Origin: Alphaproteobacteria bacterium
GTDB lineage: Bacteria > Pseudomonadota > Alphaproteobacteria > Rickettsiales > SXRF01
Direction: 5' to 3'
Length of the DNA: 39,067 bases
Assembly (NCBI GenBank): GCA_025360605.1
Contig: JANYBV010000043.1
Location: forward strand, 1-39,067
A program made the translations under genes and the position numbers. This document shows, one piece after another, positions 8,247-16,521 of this stretch. The notes beneath the pieces were generated by a model. It was given only the letters and a program-made list of their open reading frames with translations. It did no database searches and was not told the origin of the DNA. Every line of letters starts with the position of its first letter. The stretch's first letter is position 1.

Positions 8247-10030
8247 CGCTCATCCAGAATCATCAACATGCCAGCGGCGTCCTGATCCGCCGCCTGCTTC
8301 GCGAACATATCCGCCCCTATACTAAACAAGCCATATTGGCGATTGCCTGCATGTCGGTGATTGCCATGGCAACCGGTGCCAATGCGTGGATGATCCGACC
8401 CGCCCTTGATCAAATCTTCATTGAAAAAAACAAGGAGATGCTCACCTTCATCCCTATCTTTGTGCTGGTGATCGGGATCATTGGTGCCGCCGCCAATTAC
8501 GGTAATATGTTTTTTATGCGTTATATCGGACAGAACATGGTAGCCGATATGCAGCTGCGCCTGTTCAGACATCTTGTCTACAGCGATATAGGCCTGTTCC
8601 ATGAACAATCGTCAGGACGGCTGATCTCGCGCTTCACCAACGACATCAATTTGCTGCGCAACGCCTTTACCACCGTACTGACCGCACTGGCAAAAGGCAC
8701 ACTCACCACCGGATTTCTTATCGGCATCATGTTTTACCAAAACTGGAAGCTGGCGGTGATTTCCACTTTCGCGTTCGTGTTTGCCATCCATCCGCTCATC
8801 CGCCTCGGCAAACGCATGCGCAAGATTTCCGGAAAAACCCAGAGCCAGCTCGGCGATTTCACCATCACGCTGGATGAAATTTTCCACGGTGTTCGCACCG
8901 TCAAATCCTATAACCGCGAGGAATGGGAGGTCAGCCGTGCCGGAAAAATCATCCGTACCCTGTCGGAACTGTATCTGAAAGCGGCGCGTGTACAGGCCGC
9001 CGCCACCCCGCTGATGGAAGTGTTGTCGGGCGTTTCAATTGCACTCGTCATCTGGTACGGCGGCTTCGAGGTCCTCGAAGGCAAAACCACGCCAGGGGCG
9101 TTTATGTCGTTCATCGCCGCATTCCTCATGGCCTATAAACCTGTGCGCTCCATGAGCGGAATGAACGGCACATTGCAAGAAGGCCTCGCCGCTGCCAACC
9201 GCCTTTTCAACGTCCTCGACACCGCTCCGGCGATTACCGATAAACCCGATGTCAAACCATTGTTGGTCACCCAAGGTCACATCGAATTTGAACTGGTCAC
9301 CTTCCAATATGGCAAAGACACCGCCGGTGTACATGCGGTCAACCTGAACGTGCCGGCCGGAAAAACCGCCGCACTCGTCGGGCTATCCGGTGGCGGCAAA
9401 TCCACCCTGATGAATCTGCTTTTGCGTTTTTATGACGTGAATGCCGGTGTCATCCGCGTCGACGGACAGGACATACGCGATGTCACCATGAATAGCTTGC
9501 GTCAGGCGATGGCGTATGTCCCTCAGGAGTCCATGCTGTTTGACGACACCATCCGCGCCAACATCGCCTATGGCAGGGAAGGCGCAAGCGACGTGGATAT
9601 TATGGCCGCCGCCACCAACGCCGCCGCCGACGAATTTATCCAGCGCCTGCCGCAAGGCTACGACACCATGATCGGTGCGCACGGCGTGCGTCTGTCCGGT
9701 GGCCAGCGCCAACGCATTGCCATTGCGCGTGCCATGCTGAAGGACGCACCAATATTGCTGCTCGATGAAGCCACCTCCTCATTGGATAATGAATCCGAAC
9801 GCAGCGTGCAGCAAGCACTGAAAAAACTGATGCAGGGACGCACCACCCTCGTGATTGCCCACCGCTTAAGCACCATCGTCGGTGCGGACATCATCTATGT
9901 GGTCGAGCATGGCCGCATCATTGAAAGTGGCAGCCATCAGGCGCTGATCTCCAAACAAGGAAAGTACCACCAGCTCTACGCGCAGAATTTTGAGCCAAAT
10001 TCTTTCGAGATTAGCAATGTCGGCACATAA
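8243..10030 (+). CDS. msbA: MsbA-type lipid A/phospholipid ABC exporter (fused TMD-NBD)
   Basis: The 595-residue half transporter has a six-span membrane domain (about residues 20-330) and a C-terminal ATPase. The ATPase shows Walker A GLSGGGKST (380-388, K386), signature LSGGQRQR (from 484), Walker B ILLLDEATSSLD (D508, E509) and the H-loop histidine H540. Homodimers of this type flip core-lipid A across the inner membrane. The position directly before acyltransferase, waaA and lpxK genes supports lipid A as the cargo rather than a drug. Translation is coupled to pmbA by ATGA, and the end overlaps the next gene. Confidence 0.88.
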   Translation: MTLIQNHQHASGVLIRRLLREHIRPYTKQAILAIACMSVIAMATGANAWMIRPALDQIFIEKNKEMLTFIPIFVLVIGIIGAAANYGNMFFMRYIGQNMVADMQLRLFRHLVYSDIGLFHEQSSGRLISRFTNDINLLRNAFTTVLTALAKGTLTTGFLIGIMFYQNWKLAVISTFAFVFAIHPLIRLGKRMRKISGKTQSQLGDFTITLDEIFHGVRTVKSYNREEWEVSRAGKIIRTLSELYLKAARVQAAATPLMEVLSGVSIALVIWYGGFEVLEGKTTPGAFMSFIAAFLMAYKPVRSMSGMNGTLQEGLAAANRLFNVLDTAPAITDKPDVKPLLVTQGHIEFELVTFQYGKDTAGVHAVNLNVPAGKTAALVGLSGGGKSTLMNLLLRFYDVNAGVIRVDGQDIRDVTMNSLRQAMAYVPQESMLFDDTIRANIAYGREGASDVDIMAAATNAAADEFIQRLPQGYDTMIGAHGVRLSGGQRQRIAIARAMLKDAPILLLDEATSSLDNESERSVQQALKKLMQGRTTLVIAHRLSTIVGADIIYVVEHGRIIESGSHQALISKQGKYHQLYAQNFEPNSFEISNVGT

Positions 10031-10691
10031 ACGCCTGCTGAAAGCACCGGCGACCCAATCGGCCATCGCGTGGCTGCTGTCGCTGTTTATCCGCCTTGTC
10101 TATTGGACCAACCGCAGGAGCTACCATATCAATCCCGCCGCCGCCCATTTAATGCGCGGCGAGGATAATGCCATCTTCGCATTCTGGCATGGCCGCATGA
10201 TGATGTGCCCGACCATCGAACCGCCTAAACGCAAGATGCATGTGCTGATTTCGCGCCACCGCGATGGCATCCTCATTTCCAAAGTCATTAGCCATTTCGG
10301 TGAAGCCACGATTGCGGGTTCATCGAGCAAGGGCGGCAGCGCGGCAGTGAAGGAAATCATGCGCGCACTTAAAAAGGGTGACAATATTAGCATCACGCCC
10401 GACGGCCCGCGCGGTCCGGTGCAGGTAGCGCAGATGGGCATCGTGACGGTGGCCAAACTCACCGGACGCTGCGTATTGCCGGTCACGTTTTCCGCCTCGC
10501 GGCACAAACGCCTTACAAGCTGGGACCGTTTCATGATCGCATTACCCTTTGGCAAAATTGCCTTTTGCGTTGGCGCGCCTATTTTGGTATCAAGGGATGC
10601 GGATGACCACGCTCAGGAGCAAGCAAGACTTGAGATTGAGCAGGCCATGAACCGACTTGTTGAAACGGCTGATAGCTTGACACATGCGTAA
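10017..10691 (+). CDS. DUF374 lysophospholipid acyltransferase-family protein
   Basis: The product (224 residues from ATG 10017; a TTG at 9990 would add nine) is a DUF374 protein, a family found beside waaA in many alphaproteobacteria and related to LPLAT acyltransferases. Visible motifs are FAFWHGRMMM (the histidine motif), ISRHRDGILIS, GSSSKGGSAAV and ITPDGPRGP. It probably works at the inner leaflet on lipid A or its precursor, but the acyl acceptor is not established. It overlaps the msbA-like gene by 14 bases and waaA by 8. Confidence 0.88.
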   Translation: MSAHKRLLKAPATQSAIAWLLSLFIRLVYWTNRRSYHINPAAAHLMRGEDNAIFAFWHGRMMMCPTIEPPKRKMHVLISRHRDGILISKVISHFGEATIAGSSSKGGSAAVKEIMRALKKGDNISITPDGPRGPVQVAQMGIVTVAKLTGRCVLPVTFSASRHKRLTSWDRFMIALPFGKIAFCVGAPILVSRDADDHAQEQARLEIEQAMNRLVETADSLTHA

Positions 10692-11970
10692 TTACCGGCT
10701 GATTACCAGCTTTGTTGCACCGCTCATTCCCTTGTGGCTTCAGTGGCGTAAACTCTACGGTAAAGAAGATGCCCGCCGCTTGCGTGAACGTTATGGCTTC
10801 ACCTCGAAACCACGCCCGAAGGGAACACTCGTATGGCTGCATGCCGCCAGTGTTGGTGAATCCAATTCGGTGTTAATCCTCATCCAGAAAATCAAGGAAC
10901 GCTATCCGGAAATCCACCTGCTGCTAACCACCGGCACGGTCACCTCCGCCAACCTGATGCAAAAACGCCTGCCAAAAGACGTGATCCACCAGTATGTGCC
11001 GATTGATACGCCATCTGCCGTGCGCCGTTTCATCCGCCACTGGCGGCCTGATATCGCGCTGTGGGTGGAATCAGAGCTGTGGCCCAATCTGGTGATGGAA
11101 GCGAATGAAGCCGAAGTGTTTATGGGCATCATCAATGGCCGCATGTCGGAACGCTCGTTCGAAGGGTGGAAAAAAAGACCGGAGATGATCAAACCCATGC
11201 TCTCGAGTTTTAATATCGTCTTTGCGCAAACGCAGGCCGATGCCAAACGGCTGGGCGAGCTGGGAGCAAGGGATGTACTGTGCGTCGGCAACCTGAAATA
11301 CGATGCTGCGTTCCTCCCCTGTAACGAAGAAGAGCTGATCGACCTGCAAACCGACACCGGCAACCGCAAGCTCTGGCTGGCGGCCAGCACGCATCCGGCC
11401 GAAGAACAGCTGATCGCTAAAACGCACGCACTGCTGAGTGTGACCATCCCCAACCTGCTGACCATCATCGTACCGCGCCACCCGCAGCGCGGTGCCGAGA
11501 TTGCCAATAGCCTTTCCAACACGCTTAAGGTCAGCCTGCGTTCACAGACCCGCTCCATCAGCGCTGACACGCAAATCTATGTCGCCGATACGCTGGGTGA
11601 ACTCGGTCTGTTTTACCGCCTGTGCGAAATCGTGTTCATGGGCGGTTCGCTGGTAAAACACGGCGGGCAGAACCCTCTCGAACCCGGTCGGCTCTCCTGC
11701 GCCATTCTTACCGGCCCGTACACCCATAATTTCGCCGACATGTATAACGATATGGAAAAGACAGGGTGCTGCCTGCGCGTGAATGGTCCCGACCAGCTTG
11801 CCGTGCAGGTGAGTAAACTCATGGGCGACATCGCCGCGCGTGACCGGCTGCAAAGCACCGTCAAAAAATGGATGGAAGGCAAAGGCGGCACCGCCGAGCG
11901 TTTGCTGGACGAAATGGAACCGGTGTTCGATCCTGACTCAGTGTTGAAACCCGCTATGTTGTTACCATGA
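10684..11970 (+). CDS. waaA: 3-deoxy-D-manno-octulosonic acid transferase (Kdo transferase)
   Basis: WaaA (KdtA) transfers Kdo from CMP-Kdo to lipid IVA. The 428-residue, normal-length protein has an N-terminal membrane anchor (about 5-20), the family motif WLHAASVGES with the conserved glutamate, VESELWPNL, and the C-terminal sugar-nucleotide site LYRLCEIVFMGGSLVKHGGQNPLEP (written here in pieces: FMGGSLV, GGQNPLEP). Whether it adds one or two Kdo units cannot be read from sequence. It overlaps both neighbours, so the cluster is translated as one unit. Confidence 0.95.
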   Translation: MRNYRLITSFVAPLIPLWLQWRKLYGKEDARRLRERYGFTSKPRPKGTLVWLHAASVGESNSVLILIQKIKERYPEIHLLLTTGTVTSANLMQKRLPKDVIHQYVPIDTPSAVRRFIRHWRPDIALWVESELWPNLVMEANEAEVFMGIINGRMSERSFEGWKKRPEMIKPMLSSFNIVFAQTQADAKRLGELGARDVLCVGNLKYDAAFLPCNEEELIDLQTDTGNRKLWLAASTHPAEEQLIAKTHALLSVTIPNLLTIIVPRHPQRGAEIANSLSNTLKVSLRSQTRSISADTQIYVADTLGELGLFYRLCEIVFMGGSLVKHGGQNPLEPGRLSCAILTGPYTHNFADMYNDMEKTGCCLRVNGPDQLAVQVSKLMGDIAARDRLQSTVKKWMEGKGGTAERLLDEMEPVFDPDSVLKPAMLLP

Positions 11971-12941
11971 AAACACCAAAATTCTGGAGTTCACGGGGAA
12001 TTCTTTCGACATTGCTGGTGCCCGTTTCTATTTTTTACGACATGGTCAATACCTTCAAGCACGCTAAGGTGCGGCCAGTACGTTTTCCTGTACCGATAAT
12101 CTGTATTGGCAACTTAACTGCCGGAGGCGCGGGCAAAACCCCTACCGCCTTGTACATCGGCAAGCGGCTCAAGGCCAAGGGCGTGAACGCATTTTTCTTA
12201 AGCCGTGGCTATGGCGGCAAATTGGAAGGCCCCGTGCTGGTGAACCCAAAAAAACACCAAGCCATCCATGTCGGTGACGAGCCATTATTGCTGGCGGAAA
12301 TATTACCTACTATTGTTGCGAAAAACCGTGTCAGCGGTGCTAACTATGCCCTCAGTAAAGGCGCACAAGCTATTATTATGGATGACGGTTTCCAGAACCG
12401 TTCGATCATCAAAAACCTGTCCTTGCTGGTGGTCGATGGCCTGCGCGGATTCGGCAACGGCCGGCTTATTCCGGCAGGGCCTTTACGTGAGCGCCCGCAG
12501 GAAGGCTACAAGCGCGCCCATGCGGTCATCGTGATGAATAAAACCACCAGCGTACCCAAATTACCCACCGACCGGCCTGCGTTTTATGCCCGTACCTTTC
12601 CCAAAGACAGCGCCAATTTTAAAGGCAAAAAACTTTTCGCTTTTTGTGGCCTTGCCTATCCCCAGAAATTTTTTGAGATGCTCGGCACCACCGGCGCACG
12701 AGTAGTGAAGGAAGTTGCCTTTGCCGACCACTACCAGTATACGCCGCTGGACATGCGAAAACTGCTGCTGCAATCGTATGTGGAAAGCGCCGTTTTGGTA
12801 ACCACCGCCAAGGATTTCGTCCGCATCCCCGAACGATTCAGGGATTCGGTGGCAGTGTTTGACATGGAAGTGGAATTCGAAGAACCAGCAATCTTTGACA
12901 GCGTTCTGGATTATATTTGTGGCCTCAATGAAAATGCTTAA
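11967..12941 (+). CDS. lpxK: Tetraacyldisaccharide 4'-kinase
   Basis: LpxK phosphorylates the 4' position of the lipid A disaccharide to give lipid IVA. The 324-residue protein has the P-loop GNLTAGGAGKTP (about residues 48-59) behind an N-terminal membrane helix, FLSRGYGG, the aspartate pair in IIMDDGFQN, and the conserved AFCGLAYPQKFF region. Its start overlaps the stop of waaA by ATGA and its end overlaps the following acyltransferase gene by 14 bases. Confidence 0.95.
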   Translation: MKTPKFWSSRGILSTLLVPVSIFYDMVNTFKHAKVRPVRFPVPIICIGNLTAGGAGKTPTALYIGKRLKAKGVNAFFLSRGYGGKLEGPVLVNPKKHQAIHVGDEPLLLAEILPTIVAKNRVSGANYALSKGAQAIIMDDGFQNRSIIKNLSLLVVDGLRGFGNGRLIPAGPLRERPQEGYKRAHAVIVMNKTTSVPKLPTDRPAFYARTFPKDSANFKGKKLFAFCGLAYPQKFFEMLGTTGARVVKEVAFADHYQYTPLDMRKLLLQSYVESAVLVTTAKDFVRIPERFRDSVAVFDMEVEFEEPAIFDSVLDYICGLNENA

Positions 12942-13785
12942 ATATAAAATTGAGGCGGCGGCACTATCACTGTTGTTTGCTGCGTTCAGGGCGTTACCGC
13001 TGGAGGTTTCGTCTGCTATTGGCGGGTTTATGGCGCGCAGCATCGGGCCGTTCCTGCGAGCCAATAAAATCGCCAAAAGCAATCTCGGCATGATATATCC
13101 CAAAATGACCTTTGCCGAGCAACACCAGCTTATCATGGCGATGTGGGATAATCTCGGGCGTGTTGCCGCCGAATTGCCATGGCTTGGTACAGACAATCTT
13201 TTTAAACGGATTACCATAGAGGGGCGTGAACACCTGCCTACAGGCGGAAATCCGGTATTCTTCTTTTCCGGCCACATCGGCAACTGGGAATTAAACTCGG
13301 TCATCGCCCATCGTACCGATATCCCCACCTCGGTCATTTACCGAGAAGCCAATAATCCTTATGTCGATAAAATTATCAACGGCATACGCTCACATGTCAC
13401 CGCCGGCCTGCTGCCCAAAGGCGGGCGCGGCGCGGTTAAAATACTCCGCGCCATCAAAGACAGAAAATCACTCGCCCTGCTTATCGACCAGAAAATGAAC
13501 GAAGGTATTGCCGTTCCCTTTTTCGGGCGCGATGCCCTGACCGCGCCGGCGATTGCAGAACTGGTCCTGAAGTACGATATGCCGCTCATGCCATCCGTAG
13601 TATTCCGGACTAAAGGTTGTCATTTTGCTGCCAGAATTTATCCCCCCCTTGTCTATGAAAAAACCGGCGACAATGAAAAAGATGTCCTCGCCATCATGAC
13701 GCTGATCAACAAGCAGCTGGAATCATGGATACGCGAAAAACCTGACCAATGGTTCTGGGTGCATAAACGCTGGCCTAATGCTTGA
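12928..13785 (+). CDS. LpxL/HtrB-type lipid A late acyltransferase
   Basis: From ATG 12928 (12934 is an equal alternative) the protein has 285 residues and a hydrophobic N-terminus. It shows the lysophospholipid acyltransferase motif HX4E as H116-IGNW-E121, GGRGAVKILRAIKDRKSLALLIDQK, and VPFFGRDALTAPAIAEL. These enzymes add secondary acyl chains to Kdo-lipid A at the inner membrane. It is the last gene of the lipid A cluster and ends overlapping, tail to tail, with xseA by 11 bases. Which chain it adds is unknown. Confidence 0.9.
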   Translation: MKMLKYKIEAAALSLLFAAFRALPLEVSSAIGGFMARSIGPFLRANKIAKSNLGMIYPKMTFAEQHQLIMAMWDNLGRVAAELPWLGTDNLFKRITIEGREHLPTGGNPVFFFSGHIGNWELNSVIAHRTDIPTSVIYREANNPYVDKIINGIRSHVTAGLLPKGGRGAVKILRAIKDRKSLALLIDQKMNEGIAVPFFGRDALTAPAIAELVLKYDMPLMPSVVFRTKGCHFAARIYPPLVYEKTGDNEKDVLAIMTLINKQLESWIREKPDQWFWVHKRWPNA

Positions 13786-15166
13786 CCCCAAGTGTGCCGT
13801 CTTTGAAAGTAAGCGACAGTCCTTCGGACTGTTTCGCCTGCACCGCGGATGTCACCAGCTTACCAGAGCCATCTTTCACCAGCGCAAAACCCCGTTCCAG
13901 CACGCGCTGGTAATTCACGCTTTCCAGCATGGCCGAAAGAGCATCAAGTTTTTCTGAACGGTTCAGCAGGTAACGTTGCGCCGCCTGATTGAGGCGTTGT
14001 TGCAGGTCTTCGAGTTTCTGGCTCAGGGTGCGCATTTCATTCACCAGTGCCTGCGGACGCAACCGCGCCACCACCAGCATCAACTGTTGTTCCTTGCGTG
14101 CGATCAGCGTCGGCAGGCTGGCATGCAGCCGCTCGCTCCAGTCATCGAGACGCTGGGAGGCTACCTGCAACAGCTGTGCCGGTTTGGGCAAGCCACGCGA
14201 CAAGCCTTCGAGCATGTCCTGCCGTTGCGACAACAGACGCATCACCGCCGCATGCAGGCGCGTATCCAGCTGCTTGCACGCCAGCCACAAATCCTGACGC
14301 ACCGGCACCGCCATTTCTGCCGCTGCCGTAGGCGTAGGGGCGCGCATGTCAGAGACAAAATCGATCAGCGTCGTATCGGTTTCATGCCCGACCGCCGATA
14401 TCAGCGGAATACGCGACGCAGCCACCGCACGAAGCACAACTTCTTCATTAAACGCCCATAAATCCTCAATCGATCCCCCCCCACGCGCGACGATCAGTAC
14501 ATCGGGAATGGGGCATTGGGACGTGGGAATTACACTATTAAAGCCATTAATCGCTGCGGCAATTTGTTCGGCAGAACCTTCGCCCTGCACCGCTACCGGC
14601 CAGACTATTACATGCACGGGGAAACGGTCGCCGATGCGGTGGAGAATATCACGGACAACCGCCCCCGTAGGCGAGGTAACAACCCCCACCACACGTGGCA
14701 GAAAAGGCAGTGGCTTTTTGCGTTTCGGGTCGAATAAACCTTCTTCTTCCAGCATTTTACGGCGTTTTTCCAGCAGCGCCATCAACGCCCCGATACCAGC
14801 CGGTTCCATGCTGTCGACTACAATCTGGTAAGAAGATTTGCCCGGATAGGTGGTGATTTTACCGCTGCACACCACTTCCAGCCCGTCTTCCGGTTTAAAC
14901 GACAGCTTGCTGGCCGTGCCACGCCAGCACACCGAGTCGATGACAGCGTTATCGTCCTTCAGGCGGAAATAGACATGTCCCGAGGTGGCCTGCTTCCAGC
15001 CCGATATCTCGCCGCGTATGCGCACCACGCCAAAACGGTCTTCTACCGTGCGTTTAATCGAGGAGGACACCTCGCTGACCGTATACACCGGCTGGTTATG
15101 CCCAACTGCCTCACCCCACATAGGGGAGGGCTGGGGTGAAGGGGTACTCATATCATGAGTTCTCAT
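13775..15166 (-). CDS. xseA: Exodeoxyribonuclease VII large subunit
   Basis: XseA with XseB degrades single-stranded DNA. The 463-residue product has the N-terminal OB-fold (VRIRGEISGWKQATSGHVYFRLKD in the first 75 residues), the catalytic-domain motifs VVGVVTSPTGAVVRDI, DVLIVARGGGSIEDLWAFNEE and SAVGHETDTTLIDFVSD, and a C-terminal coiled-coil region. The first 25 residues (MSTPSPQPSPMWGEAV and flanks) are unlike XseA and come from a palindromic repeat. A start at the ATG inside that repeat (plus 15119-15121) or just after it is possible. It is divergent from purD. Confidence 0.95.
   Translation of the reverse strand: MRTHDMSTPSPQPSPMWGEAVGHNQPVYTVSEVSSSIKRTVEDRFGVVRIRGEISGWKQATSGHVYFRLKDDNAVIDSVCWRGTASKLSFKPEDGLEVVCSGKITTYPGKSSYQIVVDSMEPAGIGALMALLEKRRKMLEEEGLFDPKRKKPLPFLPRVVGVVTSPTGAVVRDILHRIGDRFPVHVIVWPVAVQGEGSAEQIAAAINGFNSVIPTSQCPIPDVLIVARGGGSIEDLWAFNEEVVLRAVAASRIPLISAVGHETDTTLIDFVSDMRAPTPTAAAEMAVPVRQDLWLACKQLDTRLHAAVMRLLSQRQDMLEGLSRGLPKPAQLLQVASQRLDDWSERLHASLPTLIARKEQQLMLVVARLRPQALVNEMRTLSQKLEDLQQRLNQAAQRYLLNRSEKLDALSAMLESVNYQRVLERGFALVKDGSGKLVTSAVQAKQSEGLSLTFKDGTLGVKH
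15109..15144. repeat. Palindromic repeat inserted in the 5' coding part of xseA
   Basis: TCACCCCA (15111-15118) and TGGGGTGA (15132-15139) form a perfect 8-base inverted repeat around a C-rich loop. The pattern matches the common proteobacterial intergenic palindromes whose translation reads SPQPSP..WGE. Here it stays in frame and encodes residues about 7-19 of the annotated XseA. Confidence 0.65.
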
Positions 15167-15238
15167 TGAAGTTCGTTAAAGTTTCTGGCATGAAGGCAAA
15201 CGTAGCAAGATAATCCAAAAGTGCAAAGGTCTTAAATC

Positions 15239-16519
15239 ATGAATCAAGTTCTGGTTATTGGCTCCGGCGGGCGCGAGCATGCGCTATGCTGGCGACTGGC
15301 CCAATCGCCTTCCGTATCCAAGGTATTTTGTTCCCCTGGTAATGGCGGCATCTCTGAGGTTGCCGAGTGCGTTCCGCTTCGCAACACTCAGGACATTATC
15401 CGTTTTTGCAAAGACAACGCGATAGCGCTTGTCGTCATCGGCCCTGAACAGCCGCTGGTAGAAGGGTTGGCCGATCAGTTGACCGCACAAGGCATTGCCG
15501 TATTCGGCCCCAGCCAGAAAGCCGCCCAGCTCGAAGGTTCCAAAGGCTTTATGAAGGCCATTTGCGCCAAGTATTTTATCCCTACCGCCGCCTATGGTTT
15601 TTTTACGGCCCTGTCCGAAGCCAAAGCCTTTTTGAAGGACAAAAATTATCCGCTGGTGGTTAAGGCGGACGGGCTGGCCGCCGGAAAAGGCGTGGTGATT
15701 GCCGCCAACCAGAAGGAAGCCGAAGACGCCCTCTCCGGCATGTTCGGCGGATTGTTCGGCGACAGCGGCAAGAGCGTGGTGATCGAAGAATTCCTGCAAG
15801 GCGAGGAAGTCAGCTATTTTGCACTGTGTGACGGCGAAAACGCCGTAGAATTTGGCTATGCACAGGATCATAAACGTGTCTTCGATGGCGATGAAGGCCC
15901 GAATACCGGTGGCATGGGCGCATACTCCCCTGCCCCAATCATGACCCCGCCCTTACGCGAAACGGTGATGCAGACCATTATCCTGCCGACGCTCAAGGCG
16001 ATGAAAAAAGAAGGCTGCCCATTCAAGGGGGTATTGTTTGCCGGACTGATGCTGACCGAGGACGGCCCGATGTTGCTGGAATATAATGTGCGCTTCGGCG
16101 ATCCGGAAACGCAACCCCTGATGGCACGTTACGATGCTGATCTGTATCTCGCCTTGCTCGCCTGCAGCAAGGGCGGACTCGATAAAGTCAAAATCAGTTT
16201 CCGCAAGGAAGCGGCTTTGTGCATCGTGATGGCGGCCAAAGGCTATCCGGCAAATTACGAAAAAGGCTCGGTCATCCGTGGTATAGATAAGGCCAATGCC
16301 GTGGACGGAGTGATGGTATTTCACGCCGGCACGGAACAGCGCAATAACCAGATTCTGGCCAATGGTGGCCGCGTGTTAGGCATTACCGCGATAGGCTCAA
16401 CTATCGCCGAGGCACAGGAGAAAGGCTATAAGGCGCTTGATCTGATTGACTGGCCGGAAGGGTTTTCCCGCCGCGACATCGGCTGGCGTGCTATCGCACA
16501 AGCCGCTGCCATTATCTGA
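15239..16519 (+). CDS. purD: Phosphoribosylamine-glycine ligase (GAR synthetase)
   Basis: PurD joins glycine to phosphoribosylamine in the second step of purine synthesis, using ATP. The 426-residue protein begins with the family signature VLVIGSGGREHALCWRL, and carries the ATP-grasp motifs VVKADGLAAGKGVVIA, EGPNTGGMGAYSPAP and LEYNVRFGDPETQ. Length is normal. Only a weak AAAGG lies before the ATG. It starts divergently from xseA, as in many alphaproteobacteria, and ends two bases from the stop of the next gene. Confidence 0.96.
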   Translation: MNQVLVIGSGGREHALCWRLAQSPSVSKVFCSPGNGGISEVAECVPLRNTQDIIRFCKDNAIALVVIGPEQPLVEGLADQLTAQGIAVFGPSQKAAQLEGSKGFMKAICAKYFIPTAAYGFFTALSEAKAFLKDKNYPLVVKADGLAAGKGVVIAANQKEAEDALSGMFGGLFGDSGKSVVIEEFLQGEEVSYFALCDGENAVEFGYAQDHKRVFDGDEGPNTGGMGAYSPAPIMTPPLRETVMQTIILPTLKAMKKEGCPFKGVLFAGLMLTEDGPMLLEYNVRFGDPETQPLMARYDADLYLALLACSKGGLDKVKISFRKEAALCIVMAAKGYPANYEKGSVIRGIDKANAVDGVMVFHAGTEQRNNQILANGGRVLGITAIGSTIAEAQEKGYKALDLIDWPEGFSRRDIGWRAIAQAAAII

Positions 16520-16521
16520 TA

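Noticed and set aside
14505-14535. C-rich stretch in xseA encoding SVIPTSQCPIPDV that looks like a second repeat insertion.
   Set aside because: XseA varies in length at this loop before the DVLIVARGGG motif, and no inverted repeat is present.
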